Source: Sordaria brevicollis (lineage: Eukaryota; Ascomycota; Sordariomycetes; Sordariales; Sordariaceae). Taken from it: 64,000 nucleotides of DNA. Shown piece by piece: positions 56,832 to 64,000 of the stretch. Position 1 is the stretch's first letter. Each line of letters starts with the position of its first letter. Under the pieces are notes generated by a model that was not told the DNA's origin, searched no databases, and saw only the letters and a program-made list of their open reading frames with translations. The stretch is taken from positions 2,294,001-2,358,000 of the forward strand of contig JAUTDP010000009.1 in the NCBI GenBank assembly GCA_033439795.1, written 5' to 3'. Both the position numbers and the translations under genes were made by a program.

Positions 56832-57545
56832 AGGATTGAGGTAGATGGGGGAGGAAGTACGGGGTAGAAAGGGGAGGTGTTGCGGTAGTAGGTACGGTAA
56901 TCGAATGTAGGAATTATAGAAGCAAGGAAGGGAAAGGAGAAATTAGAGAATACTCTCCTCGTAGGGTTGAGTTCCTGGCTTTTGCTTCTGCAACTATATA
57001 ACCAACATTTTCAAATATTTCCTGTTGTTCCGCAAGGTTCTTTTTGTTGAAGCCATTCACATGTCTTGGCGTAGGTGGATAACATCGACACGTGATTATC
57101 TATCTTGTATCTATAGTTCAACTTCGTCTCCCTTCCTTTGTATTCTCTCTCTCTCTCTCATTTCAGTCTGTCAAGCATTCCATTAACACGTCGTCGTTTC
57201 TACGTGATCCCTCGTCCGTATGGTTTGATATTTCTTACAATATACGAACCGACATTTTTGGAAATCATCTTTCCATTTCCAAGGTTTCAGTTGCCAGATA
57301 GTTGTTGTAGTGACTCTCTCTCTCTCAAGCACGAAGCCAAGAGTGTCAACCCGTGTGAGTGTGTAGTTCTCGGTGCGTGAACTCTATTCTAGACAGGATA
57401 AGGTGAATGTCAGACACGTACAGTGACTCGAATGGGAGAAAAAGTAGGTCAGGTTATCCAAACGAGAGGTGATATACTTGGTTGGTGTCTAAACAGACGA
57501 GCCAACACATTAACAGATGGTACATGTTAGATTGGAGCTGAGAAA

Positions 57546-58040
57546 TGTCGTTTCAGCCAAGTAAACGTCACTTTAGAAGGGGTGGCCCGTTGAAGGAGTG
57601 GTATCTGCTTGGTCGTTTTGTGAAGACACTCGTGGATACCTTGCGCGTTAACAATCCATGGAGGTCGATGCCCCTGTGATGGGATTTCTGTGTGGTCTTC
57701 GAACTATCCTAGAAGTGTCGTTTGAGTCAAGTGTTAAAGTCACTTCAGAAGGAGTGAAGCGTTGTAGGGGGTGATACCGCGCGGAGTCCGTTACGGGAAG
57801 ATAGTCATTATAACCTTACGTATACGATCCATGATGGTTGGATAGAATCCGAACCTTGTGTGGTTCTCGATATAGCTTAGAAGTGCCGTTTGACTTCAGT
57901 GTCGTCACTTACGAAGGAGTGACGCGTGGTAGGGGTGTTGTGAAGTCCGTTACGTGAAACTATCCGTGATAGCTCTTACGCATACGAGCTGTGGTAGCTG
58001 GATGTGATAAGCTTCTTGCTGTCTCCTCTACGCCAAAATT
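57546..58040 (+). repeat. three tandem copies of a ~170-bp upstream repeat
   Basis: Diverged copies start at 57546, 57716 and 57884 (spacing 170 and 168 bp). Shared landmarks are TGTCGTTT or TGCCGTTT at the start, GTCACTT with AGAAGG or CGAAGG, a GTTACGTGAA-like block, TTACGYATACGA and GTGTGGT near the end of the first two copies. The last copy lies directly upstream of the paralogue 3 TATA box. Confidence 0.75.
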
Positions 58041-58051
58041 TCCTATATTAA
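57976..58051 (+). promoter_or_regulatory. promoter of MCG paralogue 3: TTACGCATAC plus TATA box
   Basis: TTACGCATAC at 57976-57985 lies 182 bp before the start codon. TATATTAA at 58044-58051 lies 114 bp before it. The previous tandem copy has TTACGTATAC at 57816-57825. Confidence 0.55.
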
Positions 58052-58157
58052 ACTGGTCAGCTACCGACTAGAGAGTGGTTTTTTCTCCTTAACCAACGAT
58101 CCAGCGAAAGAAACACACGAACCTCCCAAAAAGATAACCCAAACCAACACAAGCAAG

Positions 58158-58379
58158 ATGTGCGGCAAGATCTACTATACCGTAAGGTGCAATCAGTGCT
58201 GCGGAGTACTTTACTCCTACAACGAGCAAACGCTGTGCCGGAGGGCCGGGTACTGGGGCCAGTGCGGCAGAACGAACGCCGACAGATACGTCACCCAAGA
58301 TTCCTCTCGAACATGTAGCCAGTGCACGCATCAGGAGCTTATGGAACAGGCTGATAGAGAGCGACGACGACGGAGATAA
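58158..58379 (+). CDS. small Cys-rich MCG-family protein, paralogue 3
   Basis: One exon encodes 73 residues starting MCGKIYYTVRCNQCC. The pattern is C2, CxxC at 11-14, C27, Trp33-Gly-Gln-Cys36 and CSQC at 53-56, plus an extra Cys15. The last residues RERRRRR form a strongly basic tail. It lacks a signal peptide or membrane segment. It diverges from paralogues 1 and 2 mostly between the cysteines, which keep their spacing. A purine-rich degenerate repeat follows the stop. Function is unknown; the basic tail would fit nucleic-acid contact, which is an inference. Confidence 0.82.
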   Translation: MCGKIYYTVRCNQCCGVLYSYNEQTLCRRAGYWGQCGRTNADRYVTQDSSRTCSQCTHQELMEQADRERRRRR

Positions 58380-58384
58380 AGATT

Positions 58385-58640
58385 GGTATGGAGGTGGGGA
58401 GGAAGGAGAGACTAACTGGTGGAAGGAAGAGGCATTCGAAAGCCCACGGGAATTGAAAAATGGGGAAATCACAGAAGGAGGGAAACACAGGAGGAATTAA
58501 ACACTAAAGGAAGGAAACACGAAAGGAAGGAATTACTGAGGGAGGAAATCACAGAAGGAGGGAATCACAGAAGGAAGGAATCACGAAAGGAGGAATTACA
58601 ACAGGAGAAATTTCAACAGGGATGTAATACCAAACGAAGG
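58385..58640 (+). repeat. purine-rich degenerate repeat after paralogue 3
   Basis: The tract contains repeated units of the type GGAATCACAGAAGGA and GGAATTAC with AAGGA spacers, roughly every 15 bp. It produces an accidental open frame that was not annotated. Confidence 0.7.
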
Positions 58641-58837
58641 AATGAAAAGAAAACCCTCACTTTGTGGGGGTCAATTCCAAAACTTCAGAGGCTCAGTCTA
58701 TGATTGATTGCTTGGCTGCTCGATAGTTCCGTGATGTGATAGTTGTTTGGGATGATCAAGCTCGGTAGTTCAACCACATCATTTCACAAAAGGTGAACGA
58801 ACGTGCTCCACAGCCATGATCGTGTTTGGGGATGTGA

Positions 58838-58879
58838 TTAGGTATCAACGCGTTTCCTCCATTCTTGAAAATTATATAA
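58838..58879 (+). promoter_or_regulatory. promoter of MCG paralogue 4: weak module plus TATA box
   Basis: TTAGGTATCA at 58838-58847, a poor match to TTACGCATAC, lies 190 bp before the start codon. TTATATAA at 58872-58879 lies 156 bp before it. Confidence 0.45.
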
Positions 58880-59027
58880 CCCAACGGGTTCAGTTGTGCT
58901 ATATCGCCTCTGCCATCATCAGCAACACTTCCATTCACTTGCTACTCGGCGAGACAGAAAGAGCAAAACATCACTAAACGACAGGCAAATTCTTATAATA
59001 AGGGAAGTCCAAAAGAAAGCAGTCAAT

Positions 59028-59258
59028 ATGTGCGGCAAGATCAACTTCAAGTACCAATGTCCGAAATGCTACGCCGGAGTTTCCACTCGCAGCGAGAACT
59101 TGACGTGCGCAGCGGCAAAGTATTGGGGCGGATGTGGGAGTGCTACCCGCGACAACAGAGATATCACCAAGGAATCTGATAAGCTGTGTACAAAATGTAC
59201 AAGCGCGATTCTAGAGAATATGGTACGGGCGGCGCAGGATTATTTACGACGGAGTTGA
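59028..59258 (+). CDS. small Cys-rich MCG-family protein, paralogue 4
   Basis: One exon encodes 76 residues starting MCGKINFKYQCPKC. The pattern is C2, CxxC at 11-14, C27, Trp33-Gly-Gly-Cys36 and CTKC at 55-58. The tail ENMVRAAQDYLRRS looks helical. The MCG methionine is chosen over an upstream in-frame start because all paralogues begin there. It shares SRSENL-type and CAAAKYWGGCG-type blocks with paralogue 2. No signal peptide is seen. Function is unknown. Confidence 0.83.
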   Translation: MCGKINFKYQCPKCYAGVSTRSENLTCAAAKYWGGCGSATRDNRDITKESDKLCTKCTSAILENMVRAAQDYLRRS

Positions 59259-60275
59259 GGATCGAGATGGCTGTGAGAGTCTGAGGGAGTAGGTAGGTGA
59301 GAGAGTAATCAAATAGGAAGTGTTTGGCTTGATCAACCACTAGCGAGAAGGTACGACAAGTATGGAATCCTCCCAGTTCACAACTTCAAAGCTTGGTTCG
59401 GAAGCTCGTCTATATGCTTGATAGTACCGTGCTAGTCATTTGGCATCACAAGCTCGGTAAACTCGATTTCATTTTGTACAAGGTGAACGTTCTCGATCGA
59501 CAGCCGTGTTACCTCGCAGGAAAAGATAGAGCCACACACTCCAGGAATCTAGAGGCACACACACTTCTGTCATGACTGAGCCGCATCACATGCTGGCATC
59601 TGGGATCTGGGCTTCGATCCCGTGTCACGACTTCGCTTGCATATACGGTTCTGTCTAATGCCCGGCTCAATAGTAATAAGCTATACAACAGAATCGAATG
59701 CCTCTTTTCTTTCATCTTGATTTCTTTCTTTTTTTTTTCCGTCCCGAATAAGCCACAGGAGAGACGGGAGAGATAGAACGGCGGGGAAGACCTGTGAAAA
59801 TGGATATAGATGGGAGTCGTTTTCTAGAGGAAGTTGTTTGCTGGACGAGTCGGATCAAATGGAGTATAGACAGGCATTATCAGATTGCTGGAGAGCGGGA
59901 CACAATGCTGACCTCCACATCCCCTCCCCTCCCTCGCTCCCTCAACTATTTAACAACGCCATCACCAGATCTCTTCCCTCTTTTTCACTCGTTCGGCCAA
60001 CCTCGCTCTGTAATCAGAACGCCAGAACGAAAACCATCGCGTGTCGGGCAACAGGTACGCCCGTCGTCCAGAAGAACGTTAAAGCACGCACCAACATCAA
60101 CTCGACATCACTATCGCCATCATGTCAAGCCAAGATCAATCTGAGCATAACGCCTGCGACCTGAAGCAGATTGTGGCAAACATGAGAGCGAAATCTGTTG
60201 TACGCGACCCGTTAGACCTACCTGGCTCACGGTAAGAGACACCGCGGTCAAACGGACCAAGGTACGGTGGATCGC
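59259..60275. other. spacer with orphan upstream module
   Basis: A full copy of the upstream module occurs at about 59407-59512 (TTGATAGTACCGTGCTAGTC, then GGTGAACGTTCTCGATCGAC), but no MCG gene follows at the expected distance. The rest shows no gene, apart from a possible first exon of the next gene at 60122-60199. Confidence 0.5.
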
Positions 60276-60701
60276 ATGGCAAAGGGCCGCCGCATCAACT
60301 CGGGTGAAGTACAACAAGAGGACGTTGGCTTGAACGACAAGAAGGATACAGACACCACTTTCTCCAAGAAGATTCCGACGGTCTCGAATATTCCAGGGCT
60401 GACCGCACAGAATGCCTGCATTCTTCATTTACCCTTTGAGGAAGTGTTCTCAAAGATCCAGATAACGAGACTCCATTACGAGAGCCTAAAGACGTTGAAT
60501 CAGATGCCCGATCACATCAGGAAAAAGTTCGACATTGATCACAAAACCGGACTGCTCGTGTATCAAGGGAAGAAGGCTAAGGAGCCCACACCAGAGTTCA
60601 TCGCGAGGGACCCCGACTTCTCCAGCTCGGAGAGTGACACTGAGTCAATGCCTGACTCTAATGTTGACTCCAATCGCGAGTCTGGATCTAGAGCTGGCTA
60701 A
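60276..60701 (+). CDS. small acidic-tailed protein of unknown function
   Basis: The open frame from ATG at 60276 encodes 141 residues (MAKGRRINSGEVQQEDVGLN...). A hydrophilic N-terminus is followed by an ordered block (IPGLTAQNACILHLPFEEVF, then SKIQITRLHYESLKTLNQMP) and an acidic Ser/Asp/Glu tail. An upstream exon at 60122-60199 (MSSQDQSEHNACDLKQIVAN) would join in frame at 60285 through an 85-bp intron, but the acceptor AAG is weak, so this is only a possibility. It does not carry the MCG cysteine pattern and interrupts that cluster. I recognise no family. Confidence 0.5.
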   Translation: MAKGRRINSGEVQQEDVGLNDKKDTDTTFSKKIPTVSNIPGLTAQNACILHLPFEEVFSKIQITRLHYESLKTLNQMPDHIRKKFDIDHKTGLLVYQGKKAKEPTPEFIARDPDFSSSESDTESMPDSNVDSNRESGSRAG

Positions 60702-62712
60702 ACCTGGCAAGGTCGTGGCTGCCACTGGATGCGGCGGCGAGGGACCAGGACACCACCTCACCTACCACCACTACTGGAAGAAATTATAGGGTGAGGGTTG
60801 ATGACGGGAGGGCAAGAGGGTATCTTTACTATCGTACGGCGGACAAAAGGCGGGCCACAGCTACAATTCTCAAAAGCCAGTAGCAACGACGTGCGCTAGG
60901 AAACATCTGTTTGACGAAACGACCGCCAAGCCAACCTCCACCAATATCTGGCCTCCATCCCGGCCTTTGGAATCCTGGCTGCTGTCTCTAGACTCCTCTC
61001 TGCATCCCAGGGAAGAGCTGATGTTAATCCTAAGATGAACCATCGATGAAGCTGCATAGCTTGGCCGCCATTGTCACCATAGCCTAAAAGAGAGTCAATA
61101 AGCACGTTACATGGAGGATCGCCTCGGCGTGGCCCTAAGCACTACACATCACCCCTTGAAAGTTCGTTAGCGCGGGACTTCATAAGATATACTTCGCAAC
61201 TCAACCAATATTCCACCAATTTTTATACAACAAACTGACATCAATCCAATGCGTTTTCCCTAGTGCGTACACTCTCTCAAATTTTTTCCAATAAATGTGG
61301 TTGTCGCGGCGTTTTTCTGTGAGCTTTTGCAGGCCCCTGTCACAAGAGTCGCGCTAACAAACTTTCAAGGGGTGATGTGTATACTCTTTTCTTAGGTCTA
61401 GTTGTTTATAGAACATAGGCAGAGATACAAGATTACCTCTTGGGGTTCAATAAACCAGTTCCGATATATAATTAAAGAACTCCTTGAACGAATATGACCG
61501 AGTGATGTTCCATATGTACCTGTACGTCAATTTGCTGTATACAATCTGCGAGTCAGAAGTCGTAAACTTCACCGCACCGATTGTTTGGGGACACTCTCCT
61601 TTATTGGGCGACAACGATCAATGGAGCCCAACGTCAAAACCTGAAACGGGAAAAGAACTGCAGCTATATTTGATTACGGTCTTTTTTCGAGTTTTAGGGC
61701 GTCCGAGATGGTCAGTCACGGTGGCCGGTGATGCTGAAATAACGTATATGCAGTATCCGGTGATTGAGTGCAGTCTTTCTCTTGCGGCCACTCCTTCCGA
61801 CTGGTTCTCATAATGAATCTTCTTCTTGATCCGCGTAGACCTCCTTCCATCGTCACCTTTGCCGTCGGTGGTAGTCTCGGGGGGAGGGGGGGAGCGGGTT
61901 ATACTGTATGAGGCTTTCCATGAGTTTCGATGCAGAGATAGGAAGTTTCGGCTTTGCATTGGTATTCCCAGACAAGCGAATGCTGTCTGTAGATGGCATT
62001 CTCTCTGCAGTTACGACGTGATTCACTCTCGACAATGGAGTTGATGTTGACCACTTCACTCGATGATAATCGGATCAAGGTCTTCTTTGACAACCTTGCC
62101 AATTGCTGGAACACTATACCAACAGACTCGTGCCAAGTCCAAGTAAACTCGAACGAGTGAACTCGGGCAAGACTAGACAATTCCGAGTTTTTTCCTTGGT
62201 GGTTACTCATAGTAGGTGAAGATGAGAGGCCAGGGCGTATTCACCGTTTCTTACATGCGAGGCATTTCAAACGCGCCTACCCAACACATAGCAACGCTGC
62301 AACGGCGCTGGTGTTGACAGTGCCATGGTAGTCATTTGACACTCGGGCGTTTGTGAATTGGACTTCGTCCTAGGTAATGTAAAGGTTCTGAAGAGCCGTG
62401 AAACATTCAGTTACGCATACTCTCGTCGTGGTTTCGACTTTGGGATTCGGGAGCTGGTGAATTTGACTTCGTCAAAGATAGGGTCAACGTTCCAAAGAAT
62501 CGTGAATCGATCAGTTACGCATCGTCTCCGTCCTTCCTTCCAATGATGACCTTCCTCGTCGTTCCCCAAATCAAGATATATAAGTCTTCACTACCACCGC
62601 CCCCTATCCTCTCCAATTTTCTTCATCACCACCAACGACTAAGCATCAGGAACACTCAGTCCACCTACACTTTACCCAAAACCAAAACAACAACAAATCC
62701 CAAATCGCAAAA
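60702..62712. other. long spacer before MCG paralogue 5
   Basis: Two copies of the upstream module occur at about 62310-62420 and 62440-62524. A 17-bp repeat shared with 63393-63409 and 63777-63793 lies at 62215-62231. A 109-codon frame near 61484-61813 starts without a good ATG and has no features, so it is not called. Confidence 0.5.
62411..62583 (+). promoter_or_regulatory. promoter of MCG paralogue 5: two modules plus TATA box
   Basis: TTACGCATAC at 62411-62420 and TTACGCATCG at 62515-62524 lie 302 and 198 bp before the start codon. TATATAA at 62577-62583 lies 136 bp before it. Confidence 0.6.
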
Positions 62713-62952
62713 ATGTGCGGCACACGAACCGTCACTTCCGAATGCCCGCGCTGCGGCCGCGCGGTCTGCGTCGACCGTTCCGAACAGATCTACTGTTCCA
62801 GGGCCGGCAGATCTTGGGGCGGCTGCGGTAGCACTACTTCCCACGACCGCGCGACCTTCAGAACGGCCAGCAACAATTGCAGCCCCTGCACGACATACCT
62901 TGACAACATAAAGAGAAGGGACGAGAGGCGCAGGTCTCGTGGTCACCACTAA
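62713..62952 (+). CDS. small Cys-rich MCG-family protein, paralogue 5
   Basis: One exon encodes 79 residues starting MCGTRTVTSECPRC. The pattern is C2, CxxC at 11-14, an extra C19, C28, Trp35-Gly-Gly-Cys38 and CSPC at 55-58. The tail RRDERRRSRGHH is strongly basic. It is the most diverged copy and has a higher GC content than the others. No signal peptide or membrane segment is present. The whole cysteine framework and WGxC are kept despite divergence, which suggests selection on the fold. Function is unknown; zinc binding is inferred. Confidence 0.82.
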   Translation: MCGTRTVTSECPRCGRAVCVDRSEQIYCSRAGRSWGGCGSTTSHDRATFRTASNNCSPCTTYLDNIKRRDERRRSRGHH

Positions 62953-62984
62953 GGAGGCGCGTAGAAGGGCGACTCGGCACTATT

Positions 62985-63210
62985 GAGGGAAAGGAGGACG
63001 AGTCTGGATGCCCGATAACATGGAAGGAAGAAAGGAAGGAGGGAAGGAAGGCATGACATAAGGGGCAAGACGGTGGAATCATAAAAGGAAGGGAATCTTT
63101 GACGAAAATGGAAGATGGAATTGACAAAAGGAAGGGAAGGAATGCTCAACAGGGAAGACGGAATCTAAGAAGGAAGGAAAGAAACAGGGAAGATTTCAGC
63201 TAGGGGGAAA
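62985..63210 (+). repeat. purine-rich degenerate repeat after paralogue 5
   Basis: Repeated GGAAGGAA and AAAGGAAGGGAA units dominate the plus strand, as after paralogues 1 and 3. Confidence 0.65.
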
Positions 63211-63382
63211 AATTATGATGGGATTTATATGGAAAACTTGGCTTTGATAACTCGTGAATTGAAGCTTGCATGAGCTTGGTAGCGGTGTCTGTAACTTGCC
63301 TGACATAAATACCTCTACGTGATTGTGAGGAGAATGAGGGATGTGACGGTTGTGACAAGAGGTGGGTTAACCGGTGACGTTT

Positions 63383-63409
63383 GAGAGGCCTAGGCCTCTC
63401 ATCTTCACC
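63383..63409. repeat. 18-bp perfect palindrome within a dispersed repeat
   Basis: GAGAGGCCTAGGCCTCTC at 63383-63400 is a perfect palindrome. It overlaps GGCCTCTCATCTTCACC (63393-63409), whose reverse complement recurs at 62215-62231 and 63777-63793. Confidence 0.85.
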
Positions 63410-63776
63410 TACTACGAGTACAAGTTCCCTCTATCAAGACCAACTCAGCATTGTTGAGTTCAGGGCAAGCTCACCTGCTATGGCTCACCTTGAGGATCCC
63501 AAGGGGGGTGAGGAGGAAGAATTTGATGGAAGAAAAGAGAGAATCGAGGGAAGGACGTAAGAGTCTTCATGCTGGAATCGAAACAGGGAGTGTTTAGCAA
63601 ACTCGAATACGTAAGAAACAGCAAGGACGTGTTCTGGTCTACATGGTACCGGTATATCTCGTGAACTCGGCAGTTGTAAATGCTGGATCAAAGCGAGCTA
63701 GAGCAGATGAGTTTGCCCAAAACTCAAGATGCTGAGCGAGTCTGTCTTGAAGGTTAGTAACTGTCCACAACAACCC

Positions 63777-63803
63777 GGTGAAGATGAGAGGCCGAGGCCT
63801 CTC
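63777..63803. repeat. imperfect palindrome, second copy of dispersed repeat
   Basis: GGTGAAGATGAGAGGCC at 63777-63793 continues into GAGAGGCCGAGGCCTCTC (63786-63803), palindromic except for the central GA. Confidence 0.85.
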
Positions 63804-64000
63804 ACAGGTTAGCTCGGCCCGTCTCAACCATCATTCCTGTTGGAAGGTCCTGCCCTTCACTGGCCTTGCCTTCATTGACTGGCATTGCCATTCAGGTTCA
63901 CGGGCATGCCCTCCCAGAGTATTCAGTTTGCGCTGATTTCGGGTTTCTCTCTTTGCCTGACCTCAAAAATACACCACCTTCTCAATTGTCGCCGCTCAGG

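Larger units (their letters stand above)
56832..58157. other. spacer between MCG paralogues 2 and 3
   Basis: The first part is homologous to the spacer after paralogue 1. The second part holds three tandem copies of a roughly 170-bp repeat leading into the promoter of paralogue 3. No gene is seen. Confidence 0.5.
58380..59027. other. spacer between MCG paralogues 3 and 4
   Basis: After the purine repeat, about 58700-58850 carries a copy of the cluster's upstream module (GGTGAACGAACGTGCTCCAC at about 58790, then CAGCCATGATCGTG). No further gene is seen. Confidence 0.5.
62953..64000. other. 3' flank of MCG cluster to window end
   Basis: The region contains a purine-rich tract (about 62985-63210) and two palindromic copies of a short repeat (63383-63409 and 63777-63803). 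I see no gene. Confidence 0.5.

Noticed and set aside
58419..58703. 94-codon Arg/Glu/Lys-rich frame
   Set aside because: It is a by-product of the purine-rich repeat after paralogue 3.
59569..59629. GTCATGAC ... GGGCTTCGATCCC ... GTCACGAC resembling a tRNA T arm
   Set aside because: There is no A box at the expected distance and no cloverleaf; it looks coincidental.
61484..61813. 109-codon frame with partly hydrophobic N-terminus
   Set aside because: It lacks a good ATG at its start and has no family features or MCG cysteine pattern.

Overview
The window is nuclear DNA from a filamentous ascomycete, most likely a Sordariomycete close to Neurospora, Sordaria or Podospora. Four things point there: spliceosomal introns of about 60-220 bp with GT...YAG ends and CTRAY-like branch sites; long 5' leaders; orthologues of filamentous-fungal genes (a LIM-RhoGAP of the lrg-1 type, a mitochondrial double-HMG protein, a Zap1/ZafA-like zinc-finger factor); and an AT-rich, CpA/TpG-depleted block typical of repeat-induced point mutation (RIP). 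There are no operons and no prokaryotic features. All exon boundaries were placed by eye from reading frame and splice consensus.

Positions 1-46.7 kb hold an ordinary gene-dense housekeeping stretch: a PWWP plus TFIIS-N/IBD-like chromatin protein (-), the spliceosomal helicase BRR2 (-), a coiled-coil protein of unknown function (+), clamp-loader subunit RFC2 (-), an E2-like protein with two UBC folds (+), a low-complexity protein (-), a small fungal protein (+), a membrane protein with a degenerate alpha/beta-hydrolase domain (+), the RHO1-directed LIM-RhoGAP LRG-1 (+), sterol dehydrogenase ERG26 (-), an unknown protein (+), a mitochondrial HMG-box protein (-), the DEAD-box splicing helicase PRP5 (+) and a small, probably lipid-anchored protein (-). 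BRR2 and PRP5 are both spliceosome ATPases, but they do not share a promoter and nothing suggests co-regulation.

Positions 47968-49864 hold a complete but dead pogo/Fot1-type DNA transposon. It has 44-bp perfect terminal inverted repeats, TA on both sides, and a 538-codon transposase frame killed only by C-to-T type changes. The mutations are confined to the coding part; the inverted repeats look untouched.

Positions 51.3-53.8 kb encode a zinc-finger transcription factor with a cysteine-rich segment, probably the zinc-response activator.

Positions 54.5-63.2 kb are the most unusual part: five tandem paralogues of a 73-79 residue protein starting Met-Cys-Gly, with the pattern C2...CxxC...C27...WGxC...CxxC and often a basic tail. 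Each lies downstream of a TATA box. A recurrent module containing TTACGCATAC (or a degenerate form) sits 180-200 bp before the start codon, and purine-rich repeats commonly follow the genes. I do not recognise this family; a small zinc-binding protein is an inference. One more small gene of unknown function (about 60.3-60.7 kb) lies inside the cluster.
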